Shown here one piece after another: positions 22,560 to 33,800 of a stretch of 64,000 nt of DNA (position 1 is its first letter; every line of letters begins with the position of its first letter). The notes beneath the pieces are model-generated. The model made no database searches. It was not told the DNA's origin and worked only from the letters and a program-made list of their open reading frames with translations. The stretch is from positions 31,845,062-31,909,061 of the forward strand of contig QVOM02000116.1 of the NCBI GenBank assembly GCA_003586115.2, given 5' to 3'. The translations under genes and the position numbers were made by a program. Source of the DNA: Salvator merianae (taxonomy: Eukaryota; Chordata; Lepidosauria; Squamata; Teiidae).

Positions 22560-22943
22560 ACTTCTAGGTAGTGCAAAACCACATTATGTGAATAATTATT
22601 ATTCACGGTTAGGTGAACTGTAGAAGTTGAGTCCATCAGTGTAGGTCAGTGGTATTGCAGAAGGGAAGAGCAGTATATCTATGGCACCTTAAAGGTCAAG
22701 CTGCATTATTGCAAGTTTATGGGATCACATTAAATAGAGGAAATCACGTTCTATGAATCACGTAACAGCAACAATGTACTGTACAAAAGTGTGTTATATG
22801 AAGATGACTGTACTTTGATAGTGCGACTTAAGCAGCAGCCCAAGCTTTCATCCAAAGAACAAGAAGGTTTTGGATATAACAGATCTGTGCCTAGACATGA
22901 CTCCACTCCTCCCCTTTCTGGGATTGTGGGATTGTTACATCTA

Positions 22944-23399
22944 GGGTGCCTCCAAACATCACATAAATGTTTTACTATATTCCAGAATTTCAAAAATACT
23001 GACGTTTGCAACAGTCATGTATTGTACTCATGCAAGAGAAAAATAGTATGTTGTCAACTGGTAATGTACGGCAATTACACTAGGATGTCGAGAAATTCCT
23101 GTGCATGTGATCCGCCCCCTCTACCCGCTTCTGTATCGGCTGAATGGGAAACCAATTATATGCGGCTATGGGCTTTTGGAACTTTGAAGTTCAGGCTGAA
23201 TTTGTGCATGTATTCTCAAAAGGTCTTGCACAACAATAAGAAACTTTTGTGCTATGAAAGTCCTTTTCCTTGCAATACATTTATTACACTACATTGCCTC
23301 GAAATTTTGGAATATTTACATGACATAAGTAATTACATCTGGCAATTCAAGAATAATTTCATTATAATTACTCTAAAAACAGTCTGTCTGGATGCAACC
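22944..23399. mobile_element. Harbinger-like MITE (copy 2)
   Basis: Inverted ends GGGTGCCTCCAAACA (left) and, on the complementary strand at the right, GGTTGCATCCAGACAGAC. The 3-bp duplication CTA lies at 22941-22943 and 23400-23402. No coding capacity of its own. The 205-codon plus-strand open frame 22791-23408 runs through it and has no recognisable domain. Confidence 0.65.
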
Positions 23400-23402
23400 C
23401 TA

Positions 23403-24438
23403 GAGTGAAGTGCTAGGGAAAGATCCACAGTTGGTGCAGATGCAATTATGCCTATGGGCAGCTTACCCACAGCCCCCTAGCATATCTCCGGTGAGAGGGG
23501 TGCCTATGAGAGTTTTGTTTCCATACCTTTCCCAACCTGGCAGATTTGACTTTAGGGTTGTTCTGTCCAGGAACAATCCTCTCAAAAGAGGCTAGTGAGG
23601 GCTGAACATTGTAGCCACAGAATGCCAACTGTCAGTTGCAAGAGAAAGCCAGGAAACCAAGGGGAAGAGAAAGAGAGGACTATTCTGCTGGAAGAAATGG
23701 TCAACTGGAATTATTTCTGCTAGCAAGTAGACTACACAATGTGTATGATGACATTTTGTTGTAAGCTCCACTTGCTCTGCCCTAACAGTATGATCTTAAA
23801 GGCTGGTTTGTAAGTCCAAGGGGTCAACAGAATGAAGGATGCTCCACAAGGCATGCTTGTGATAAGGAATGAATAGTGCGACCAAGTATTCTACACTTTG
23901 GTTTTGATCAGATTAAAATTTGATCAGTAGACTGTGTGGCAGAAATACCAAATACACTGAGAATCAATAACACCAAAACACAAATTCGATCCTGTGTATT
24001 TTTACAGTTTTCTCTCCCATAGTAGGATGGTAAAACAGCAACACATGGTTGTGTGGAAAGAAGAGTTAAGGGGAATATTCCAAACTAGACTGGATAGAGC
24101 ACTTCCCCACATCAACCACTGGGATCTTAGGAAGTACTTCTGTGGTTGGTGAAACCCAAAAGTTGGTACCTTAATGTGGAAGGAGCCAGACAAGAAAGAC
24201 AACTAAGAAACTAGTCAGCAGGCAAGACAAGACAAACTAGGCTCAAGGAGATAATAAACAAGGCCAGAAGTCCTACCTGCCAACGATCAGCTGGACTTTC
24301 CAGTCAACAACTCAGTTTGAATAAGGTCTACGGCAGTGCCTGCCTGCAGTGCCATCAAGTGCAGCAAGAAATGTCTACCAGTGATAACACGGATGTGATG
24401 TGAAGTCTGTGATCAGGTGTCAGTCAAACAGTAATATA
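23403..24438. other. Intergenic sequence, nothing recognised
   Basis: No gene or classifiable repeat seen. Confidence 0.4.
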
Positions 24439-24910
24439 GGTTGCCTCCGTCCAGACAGCAAGAGGAAAATGCAAGGGCTTGTTTGCATCCCGCAATTGCC
24501 TCTTGCCGCCCTTTCCAGATAGCAGGGCAACATCGCAGGGGAAGCGTGGACACTTACCAGTCTGGACACTTGCTCCTGCGATGGTGATGCAGCTACTTCC
24601 AGGTATTTCAACGACATGAAATACCTGGACGTGTGCATGCAGTGGCCATATTTACCCTGGATTTGGCCATGCGTATGTGCAGGGACCATTGTCTTCAGTA
24701 AATATCACATGAGCAAGCTTCCAGATGGTTAGGCCATATCACTATTTCAGGAAAATATGTGGTGAGAGTTCATTTTTCCTGGACTTCCTGGATTTATCAT
24801 GGGATTTCACCCCTTTTCCATGCAGCTACTGGTATGTTGGGATTGCCACAGATATGCCACAACATAGCCACAACATAATCCCATATTATAGGTCCTGTCT
24901 GGACACAGCC
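24439..24910. mobile_element. Harbinger-like MITE with short hairpin (copy 3)
   Basis: Ends GGTTGCCTCCGTCCAGACAG and, complementary, GGCTGTGTCCAGACAG. Flanks ATA and TTA are an imperfect 3-bp duplication. A hairpin lies at 24599-24628 with arms CCAGGTATTTCA and TGAAATACCTGG. Sister copies with the same hairpin are at 41394-41809 and 50966-51397. Confidence 0.7.
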
Positions 24911-27085
24911 TTATTCTTTAATGTAAAGGTCACCTGCTACAGTTAACAAAGTCAGTCTACCTGTTACTCTGCACTGCATAGAAAACAAAGGCACCTCCTG
25001 ATAACAGCTCCTCTTCCTGGTCTTGTTTCCATGTGTTGCTGTATTGGTGATCCTTACTGCTAGTTCAGTCCTACTAACTAGTTCCTACTACTCTGGCTGT
25101 TTTTGCACTTACCTTTGCTATCCCAGTATAGGGTTGGTCACTCTGTATCATGCTAAGCAGCCCTTCTCAAGCTGGGATGGATTGTTTCTGCCACAGACCA
25201 AGGCCATCCCCTGTGCTGAACATTGGGGCAGGATGCTAGTGGCTGTAAGCCTGGGTATAATGCAAACTTAACTTTCTGATTTCTGTCTTCTCCTCCACCC
25301 CCCTTCTGCCTATATCATATTTCTAAATTTAATTTTATTCTGAACTAAATGGTAGTTATAAAATATTATAGCCTCACTCAGGGACCAAAAAAATAAACAA
25401 AGCACAGGGCAAAAAAGCGCTAAATCATTTCCAAAACACTTCATCAACTTCCAACTTTACATCTATTAAGCAGGACATAATGTGTGATTCTATCCTATAA
25501 ACAAAGAAAGGATAAAATATAAGAATTTATGGTTGCCAATAAACAAAAAGAACGAGAGATGGAAAAAGTAGTTGGAATAATTCAGCAACTTCATGCAGTT
25601 CAGCACATATCAAAAACACAGAACACTCCAAGTGGTGGCAAATAAGACATATTTAAGTTTCCTTTAATCTCTCTTTATTTTGCACAAAATTAAAGGAATG
25701 ACATTCCTTATGATGTGATACAGTGGAAGACTAGCTAGTTTTTTTTAAAGAACAATCATAAAGGAGATCTAAGCTTGTTGTAAAAAAATGTAGAATATGT
25801 TTGCTGAATGCCAGCAAAATGGAACACCTGAAGGCTGGAACTACCTTTAACCAGCTGGAAATTGTAACCGTTCCTTGAACTCTATCCTTCCAGATCCTGT
25901 GTTTATTGTAGAACAATTTGTGGGGTCAGAGCTTCTGTGACTCAAAAGGAAGGAAGAAGATAGGATGGCACCAACTCTGGATAACGCCCACATGATCGCA
26001 CATTGGCTAAAAGGAAAAGGAAAATTCACCTGCGGCCGCCCACTATGGGATGGTTCAGCCACTTTAGTCCTCTTCTGCAGCCACGCCTTTGAAATTAAAA
26101 ATGGAGTAATGCACTATAATGGTTTCAGAGCTGTGATTATCCTAATACAGAAAAGTCCTCGTGGAAGGTGGAAAGTTCCCAAAAGAAATGGACATCAATT
26201 AACAGATGTGGTCTATCAGGTCGTAAAATGGACTGTAGAAGCTTTAAAGTGAAGATGTGACCATGGCCAAAGAGGAAGTTGGATTGTACCTAGGGGGGAA
26301 TGAGCCCACAGCAAAGAAAGTAAGAAAAATCCTTCATACTATGCAGACTGAAGCCACAAATATGCACAGAGTGCAATAATAAATGGATTCTTACCCTACT
26401 CCAAAAACAAACATTCCAGAAGAGTTTCTCCTTTGCTTCTTAGGTCTGGAAAAACCAGTCTTGCCCAGTGGTAATTACACCTCTGAGAACAAGAATGCTG
26501 TTCCAGAGAACCATCACCAAAGCAGGTCAGCATCAACTAACAAGTCCTGGTTCTAATTATTTTTAATATTCGTGGTTTTAGTTTCTGTGCATTTTCTTGC
26601 TGTGTTTATTTCTTGTTGCTGATGTTGCATTGTAGCCTGCTCTAAGACCTTAGGGTATGTGTGGAATGTAAATGTGAAACAGCTTTATTGCATGGGTTGT
26701 TTTCATAACTTCTTACTTCATGTAGTAGGAGGAGTAGGAGTAGGAGGAGTAACAATCATCATCATCATTCCCCCAGTGAGCCCTACATTGGTGTCGTGTG
26801 GAGCTAGTGTGCTACAATGAATCAGAAGGCTATGCTGGAAGACATTAAGTACAGTGAGAACCAGAAAAACGAGTGTTGTACAGGATTAGCCATTGTCATT
26901 GGTTAAGGACTGCATCAGGTGTTGGGGCATCTGTATACCTGGTTATAAGTGCATTATAGGAGTCAAGATCTTCAGCTGAAGGATTGAAGGACTGACATCT
27001 GCAAGGTTACTAGAAGGATAAATATGACAAATATGTGGTGACAGGAAATTTAGGAATTATAACCTGTTAGTTCAAGTCAAACTGT
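24911..27085. other. Intergenic, nothing recognised except simple repeats
   Basis: An (AGG)n/GAGTAGGAG run at 26727-26750 and a short ATC run at 26757-26768. Open frames such as 25965-26252 match no family. Confidence 0.4.
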
Positions 27086-27592
27086 GGGCGTTTTCACACT
27101 TATCATCTTAGAATGGGATAATTATCCCATTCTAAGGTGCTATTGACTATGCAGCGTGGACATCTCCCCTTATGCTGGGATGCTCCATTCTGGAATACAC
27201 AACCCAGGTTGCTGGTGGAGCAGGATATGACTGTCTGCATTTCAGATGACTCATGCCATCCCAAAGGCTGCTGACCCCAAAGGCTGAGCCAAGTCCTCGG
27301 AGCCGGCAACCAATCTATGAACTACTTTTCATTCCTGGCTTTTGGAGTTTCTAGGAGAGCTTTTTTTGGTGGTGTTCCACTTCCAGTGATGTTTCCTGGA
27401 GCACCACTGAAAAGAGTTTCCAACAGACCCAATAGTACACTGGTAGACCGCAATAGGGCACCATTTTCTCTCCTTATCCCACTCTCTTGCTTTGTCCAGT
27501 GTGAATGAAGCAGTGTGAACGAACCAGTGTGTGGAAGGGGGGGGGCTGAACCCCTTCCTAGACCACGCTAGAGGCCCATGTGAAAAGGGCCC
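27086..27592. mobile_element. G-type non-autonomous DNA transposon with perfect 30-bp palindrome
   Basis: Ends GGGCGTTTTCACAC (left) and, complementary, GGGCCCTTTTCACATGG (right). Just inside the left end, 27107-27136 is a perfect palindrome with arms CTTAGAATGGGATAA and its complement. The same palindrome occurs at 51684-51725. No transposase and no clear target duplication. Confidence 0.6.
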
Positions 27593-28717
27593 TGGTATTC
27601 CCACTCCCAGTCACATACTCCAACTATTGCACTGGATTTCCTTTCTCATGCAGGCATTCCTCACAATATTAATTGCAATATGTAAACAGTACATCAGTTC
27701 CATCTAAAACAAACATAGTGCAGCCTTGTGTCAGGAATGACAAGGCTTCTACAGCCAAGTTCCCACAATTGCTTTTTCTCCCAAGAAAACTGACCCAAAA
27801 GAGGAGTTCCCCACTGGGCGTGGAAAGTGGAGCAACATTATTGTGCGGTGAGTTTCTGGTTTAGTCTCCTTCTGATGGAACCTGTCATTGACAAAAGAGA
27901 GTTCAAGCTTCGCTAAACCAATTAAAATGTTTTTGCCTCAGGAGGTAAATAAAAACACATGATAGAACTAAAGCCGAGTGGAGAGTAGTAATCAGTACAG
28001 TAGTTCAGTATTGAGCAATATTGAACACTGTAACAATAACATATAATAAATCATTTTGAAAGGTACATTCGATATATTTTTCCAAGGACGAACAAAGTAT
28101 ACTCATGAGGATTGAAAGGAGGCCCTCGGCTGGTTTCGTGATTTGTTTTAGAAAGAAATTGGCCATTTCTTTTTAAAGGAAGACTTTCCCCTCTCGTATC
28201 CCACCACGTTCTTAAAGTGGCACTGAAAGTGTCTGTCTGGAAGGGAGAAGGATGGTAAACGTCGTTCAAACCCTGTATTTAAAGCTTTCTTCGCCATCCT
28301 CCACGCTTCACAAGTTTGAGAAGAACATCAAAAAGACCTTTTTGTGATAAGCACGAGTCTGCAAATATGATCCAGGCTGTATCTAGTGCGAACAGGAAGC
28401 TGGTGCGTTGGAGAGGAAATCGTTTCCCTCTTGCTGACGGCAGCGAGGCAGTGAGAGCAGTGGTGTGTGAGTGATGTGGCTTAAGAGAAGTAATGCAGCT
28501 TGGAACTATACTGCAAATGTGGCTTTAAAAACATGATAACAGTAACTGCAGATAAGCATTCCAATCTACACAATGCTCACTGGCATCCCATCAAACATCA
28601 TCAGAGTTGATCCCATGAAAGCAGAGGTGGCAGTGGTAGCAGGGCAACCGCACAGGCCATTGCTGTGAATTCACCTTCAGAGCTGGAGCTTCAAACCATG
28701 TTGAAGCATCAAGTGGA
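27593..28717. other. Intergenic sequence, nothing recognised
   Basis: No gene supported. 28340-28470 is somewhat richer in CpG than its surroundings but lacks promoter-like organisation I can defend. Confidence 0.4.
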
Positions 28718-28840
28718 CAGCGGCGGCCCGTGGCTTTAAGGGCGGGTGTTCGTACCCATGGAAAGTGAGCAATTGCTGTTCGCGGAGCCTCCAGGCCTCC
28801 GTACTGTTGCAGCTGCCCTTAAAGCCGTGGGCCGCTGCTG
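28718..28840. mobile_element. hAT-like GC-rich fold-back MITE, copy 2 (internally deleted)
   Basis: Ends CAGCGGCGGCCCGTGG and, complementary, CAGCAGCGGCCCACGG, each followed by CTTTAAGGG. Flanks CAAGTGGA (28710-28717) and CAAGTGGG (28841-28848) form a 7/8 duplication. At 123 bp it lacks much of the right arm present in the 190-205-bp copies. Confidence 0.8.
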
Positions 28841-28848
28841 CAAGTGGG

Positions 28849-29888
28849 TATGCATCATGTGCTCACGAGGCTTGAAGAAGACTCTATCTCACATGAAATT
28901 TAGCATGTAGATATGGTGCACTCAGGCTTAGCAAACTGAAATTCAAAGAAGATGTTTACCTGCACACAAAATACTCTCCCTACAAATCTGATAGCAAAAG
29001 CCCTGTAAAGAAAACAGGCGAAATATGCCTATTGCAAGCTGTATACGTGTCTGGCTAAACATGGAGGGCAGTGGGATAAAGTGATTATGGGACCCACAGG
29101 GCTAGATCCTGGGCACTAAGTCTTGTTATTGAGCCTGATAGCCCTGTGGCTCAGACAATGGTTTATGCTTGGCTATCAAGTCCCCCTCTTCCCCTCCAAT
29201 CTGTCCAGACCAAATATTTGTCACTAGTCTCTCCTGAAAACCTTGGAACAGGGAAACTCCACTTGAATAATTAAGCATTGCACCGCAGAGTGAAAGGTGT
29301 GATATAACAATGTAAACTTGGGTACAATCAAATTGCATCAGGTTGAATGAACACCTTTTGTTCATTCTTCCTAGGGTAATCTGAAGTAGGCATTGTCTAT
29401 CGTTAGAACTAGTTGCTATACAAAATTTGCCAGATTACTACTTTTTGGAAGTATAATAGGAGTTGAGTTGGCACAATTTGAGTGCCAAAGGCTAAATTTT
29501 GTAAATGTTTGTGTGGGCACTCACTAGTTTTGCTGAGGGCTAAAATTCTACTATGGAAATCACTATCTTGAGCTGAGGACAGATCCTTGCCACCTCTCCA
29601 AGTCTGAGGCTTTTGAGTTTTTCCATTGCTGCTGAGGTTTGGAGCATCCCAACCTTGAACCTACCTCTGCCTTCCAATGTACAATTAGCAGGGCTTGGTG
29701 CTTCCACCAACCAGGTATAATGTCTCCCTTGGCTTTGTCACCCCAGAGTCTTGAAACATGGAGGAAGAAAATTTCATCGCCACAACGGTGCTCAGTTGAA
29801 CTGAGTTATTTCTTTCCATCCAACTAGCTATGGCTTGAGGTCAAGAGCAATTTGTTTGGAAGATGAGCCCCCAACCTGGGGGAAGGTG
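28849..29888. other. Intergenic sequence, nothing recognised
   Basis: No gene or classifiable repeat seen. Confidence 0.4.
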
Positions 29889-29950
29889 ATGTAAGAACAC
29901 AAGAAATACTCTCTGGATTAGACCAGTAGCCCATCTAGTCCACCCAGCAC
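29889..29950 (-). mobile_element. CR1-type LINE 3' terminus, very short
   Basis: The text tgtaagaacacaagaaatac, followed by ggattagaccagtagcccat and ctagtccacccagcactg, is the reverse complement of the CR1 terminus (compare 49225-49330). Confidence 0.5.
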
Positions 29951-30033
29951 TGCTGTAGTCTGTATTAGCCTGCAGACAGCAGGCCTCTTTCCATGATATA
30001 ATCCAGAATAAAGAACCAGTGCAACACAAAGGG
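29947..30033. mobile_element. Half-copy of the 181-bp palindromic MITE
   Basis: CTGTAGTCTGTATTAGCCTGC, then GATATAATCCAGAATAAAG and CCAGTGCAACACAAAGGGCC, matches the right half of the element at 19228-19408. It abuts the CR1 terminus. Confidence 0.6.
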
Positions 30034-30840
30034 CCACACTGACAACAAGATTTGCCAGCCCTGGTCTAATCAAACATTTTGACCATTTTACCCAAACTAG
30101 AAAACATCTTCAATCCACAAGCAGCAGCTAAAAACAAGTAGAAGAATTTGCCTGAGAATTCCCCATCTTACACACGCAGGCCACAAACAAATACCTCAGT
30201 GCTGAAGCGAGAACATGGAAAAACCACGGGGAAATTACAGAAAAATACAGCCTGAGAGCAGATCTTCAGTGAACTATCCCATCAAGCTCTTTATAGTAAA
30301 ATTTGACCAGGTTATTCTCATGGAGGTTTGAGAGATCTCTGATCGGCTAAACTATTACATAGCTTGTACTTTAGTGGGGCTTTCCCACACAATCCAAACT
30401 CCTGTGGGAAATATCCTTGATTTAGTTTTTACTTCCAGAGGGCAACTTGCTTTATTCTGGGGTAACCCACATGCTCCAAAGAACAGGCACTTTAGGCTTA
30501 ATTAGTCTCTGCTGTTCAGCGAAAAAAAATCCATTTTCACTCCTTCTTGGAGGACCATCAGAGGTCAAATAACAGTGTACATGCTGGTGAGACGTAGTGC
30601 AAAGCCATTCTGTTCAATCTTTATTTTTTTTTCCTTGAGCGGCAGACTGCTTCTGTTCTGCCAGTCTCTTAACTCCACTTGGATATAAATATTTACACTG
30701 ACACTCAAGGATGGGGAGGAATAACTTGAAAATGACCCACAACATAATTAACACAGTTACTGCAAAAAGTTTTTCATGCTATAAGAAAACAACCATTTCT
30801 CCAATAATAAGATAAGAAAGGAGTGAATAGCTCTTTCTCA
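30034..30840. other. Intergenic sequence, nothing recognised
   Basis: No feature supported. Confidence 0.4.
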
Positions 30841-31050
30841 GGATGTGTTCAGACTAGCTATTTCCGAACTTTACCGGGAGCTGTCCAGCTACTCTGGGTA
30901 CATCTGTGGAGCATGATTTTGTGTTCCACAACTAGTAGCGATTGGGAGCAGCTGGAGTCTGCTCCCAATCATGAGGTCTTCCGCAAAGTGCGGAGGCACT
31001 TGACGAGTGAGCATCCCTGAAGCTCACTAGCTTTAAGTGCAAACAGGCCC
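30841..31050. mobile_element. Small DNA transposon of the R group (copy 1)
   Basis: The right end, complementary strand, reads GGGCCTGTTTGCACTTAAAG; the left reads GGATGTGTTCAGACTAGC. The interior shares CAGCT.CTC, TGTGGA, ACAACTAGTAGCGATTGGGA and GAGTGAGCAT with 31101-31459 and 63455-63617. It contains local hairpins such as GGGAGCAGCTGGAGTCTGCTCCC. Confidence 0.55.
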
Positions 31051-31100
31051 TAATGTCAGGTTAGCTAATCTGCTCCCTACCAGATATTGCTAGACTCCAT

Positions 31101-31459
31101 TGGTCTTTTCACACAGACCAGCTTAGAATGATATAATCACACCACTCTAAACTGGTTGAGACCCAGTGGCATAGCAGCCATTTGCACTACGAGTGGTGGA
31201 ACATCCTGAACAGGGCCTCCAGAGACTGCCATGGCAGTGTGGCAACATATGGTTGCTCCCAGAAGAAGGTGCAAAAGCTGCCGACTGGGAGCAATCCAGC
31301 TGCTTCTGGTCAAGCTGTGGACAGCATTTTAGCTGTCCACAGCTAGTAGCATCCAGGAGTGACTGCAGACACTCCCAGATGCTGGGCCACGACAGTGTGT
31401 GGACACATTTCATCAGTGAGCATCTGTTCACTCACTAATAGCTGAGTGTGAACAGGCCT
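31101..31459. mobile_element. Small DNA transposon of the R group (copy 2)
   Basis: Ends TGGTCTTTTCACAC and, complementary, AAGGCCTGTTCACACTCAGC. Inside the left end is a degenerate version of the palindrome at 27107 (GCTTAGAATGATATAATCAC...CTCTAAACTGG). It shares GCTGTGGACAGCATTTTAGC and CACAGCTAGTAGCATCC with the copy at 63455. Confidence 0.55.
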
Positions 31460-32211
31460 TAAATTTCATCTGTCCTGGGTAGTACAACCAATAGGCAGAG
31501 AGAATGAGAAAGATTATGTGCAGACTTAATTGGGTTAAGAATAATTTCTCCCCCTCTCGCGAGTACTAATGGCCTGGGAATAGTGTGGCAACTATCTTTA
31601 ATAGTTACGTAAGAAAGGGATTTCAGGAGGCATTATCTGCATAATGAACCGCATCTACTGGAAATCTGTCTTCTGTGCATTTGGTAAAGGTGCAGGAGCC
31701 TTATGTTCATTTTCCCAGCTGGCCACCCTAGGTAGCAGTGATGAGTCAAGATTGTGGTTCCCAGAATTCCTTGGGAATTCCAGGACTGGTGTCCATTAGC
31801 TATCTGGGTTTTACACATATTTAAAAGTTGACTTTAAATATATACTTGCAACTTTAACACCTAAGGTGACGGTGCCTTTTTAGAAAGCTAAGAAAAGATC
31901 CATTCTTCTCAACTATAAGATGACATTAAAGCTTAATATATAGTGGAAGAAAAGGGATCTCAGAAGAATTGATGGTATTTATTTCAGATAAACTGATCCA
32001 GAACGGATCTCACGTATGTTGCTAAGATCAAAGCAGGGCATGTTCTCTTTACAGCATGCATATGAAGCATAGACCCCCTTTTAGGGTTGCCCGTGCAAGA
32101 GAGAACAAGAATTGTATGTCTTTACAGAACAGGAAATTTTGGTAGGTGTTGGCTACATTACAAGCAGCAGGCTCAATTGCCAGGGAGGTTGAATTTTGTA
32201 GTTCAGCAACA
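31460..32211. other. Intergenic sequence, nothing recognised
   Basis: No feature supported. Confidence 0.4.
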
Positions 32212-32462
32212 CTGAAAGATGGATCAATCTTTATTTATTCATTTCTAGCATTTGTGCCACCTTTCTTCCAAAGTATTCAAGGCAGTGCACATTATTTATT
32301 TTGTTTTATTCTCACAACCTTAGAGATGTGTTAGGTTGAGAAGTAGCAATTGACTCAAGGTCACTGTGTCCTTGACTGGGGATTCCATGGCTGAATAGAG
32401 ATATGAACTCAAAAGATTTCTAGCATTTCAATACTCTAACCATTATATCATGCTGTCCATTT
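32212..32462 (-). mobile_element. tRNA-derived SINE, nearly complete
   Basis: On the minus strand it runs from a tRNA-like head (box A region ATAATGGTTAGAGTATTGAA; box B GAGTTCATATC) through the body with caaggtcactgtg and ttaggttgagaagtagcaattgactcaagg in complement, to a TTTATTTATT-complement tail. It is the same SINE type as at 5340-5520 and 8815-8945. Confidence 0.8.
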
Positions 32463-32934
32463 TTGCTTCCTTGCAGTACAGTATAATTTTAATTTTTCTT
32501 CACTTACCTGTTTTCAGTCAAGATCAATGGGTCCGGAATAGCTTGGCCCACTGATCCTGAATATGGAAAGTTATGGACAGAATCAGGGCCTGAATATCTC
32601 CCTCTATCTATACTTTTCCTTTTCAGAGAATTTTGTATTGATAGATGTTTGATTTTGGATGTTTGGTGGATGTTGTATTTTAGATGTTTGAAAATGTGCA
32701 GACTTTGCACTATCTATTTCTCAAAGGTTGTGAGAAACTGCCACGCAGTGACTTTTGCCACATTTGTGCAATCTGGCTACTATTCCTGTACCACAAAATG
32801 TATATTGTGGCCTCTCTTTCAAAAACCTTATACCAGAGAACCATTCTGGGCTGTTTTCATGGTGGAATCCATATGTGAAAGTAAAGCAAATGCCATTCGG
32901 CAACCTCTTGCTTTCTTAGGCAAGTGGTCAACAA
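32463..32934. other. Intergenic sequence, nothing recognised
   Basis: Overlapping open frames on both strands at 32649-32963 without a recognisable domain. Confidence 0.4.
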
Positions 32935-33800
32935 AAAAAATAACAAATCATAACAAAAAATAGTGCTCCCCCCCAAAAAAAAAATTGAAAAAGAAAGAAA
33001 AAAAAATAATTAATACACCACCACCACACTACTTAACTACCCCTTGTACACACCAGTTGACAACTTCTAGATTACTTCTTCCATCTTCTTTCTTTTTTAT
33101 TTTAGCTGGACCAAAGAGTTAGTCTTGCTATTTCTTCTCTCAATTCTTCTGGCACTTGGGATCTTGTTGAAAAATACAATAAATCTTTCCATTTTTTCCC
33201 CTGTATTAGAAAGCAACATCATACCTTGACTTTTAAATCTTATTTTCCACATTTTAACAAATCTTTATTGTTCCATTAGATACCTATACCAATTATCTAA
33301 TGGCCATTTATTACTTTCCCTCCATCCCAGTACAATTGTTGATTGTGCTGCATATATCATTTGAGGAAATAAATACTGTTTTTCCTCCCTTATTCTCCCT
33401 GATGTCACTTCAAATTTATATTTAAAATATCATTAATTTTATTCTGAATATCTCTCCAAAACCATTTATAATATCACATTCCCACCAAAGGGGGAACTAT
33501 GTACCTCTCTGTCCACACCCTTGCCAGCATTGCGGTGACATCGTAGGTATCATATACACTAATTGTGATGGTGTTCTATACCATCTATAGAATATCTTAA
33601 CAACCATTTCCTGTACCCTATTATTCTTTAATTCATTAATTTGCTTCATTTTTCATCCAACATTTTCCTTTGTAATATTAACATCTAACTGCCAAATTTG
33701 AAACACGCTTTCTGTTATTTCATTATTTTGGTTTGTTAATAAACCATATATTTCACTTCCTATTCCGTGGTCAATTTTTTCACTTTCCACTGGTACCTCA
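32935..33800 (-). mobile_element. 5'-truncated L1 LINE, same subfamily as at 1294 and 62772
   Basis: Reverse-complement counterpart of 1294-2130. It shows the G-rich/T-rich 3' UTR stretch (now ctccccccc and A-runs near 32966-32985), the ttagctggaccaaagagttagtcttg block, and the ORF2 C-terminal region (cattgcggtgacatcg near the Cys/His cluster), extending slightly further 5' than that copy. Frames are broken. Confidence 0.85.

Noticed and set aside
22791..23408. 205-codon open frame, the longest in the window
   Set aside because: It runs across a transposon (22944-23399) with inverted ends and a CTA duplication. The translation has no domain or composition I recognise, and no promoter or splice context supports it.
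32935..33800. Possible endogenous retrovirus or LTR element
   Set aside because: The sequence matches the minus strand of the L1 subfamily at 1294-2130. No LTRs, primer-binding site or gag/pol motifs were seen here or elsewhere in the window.
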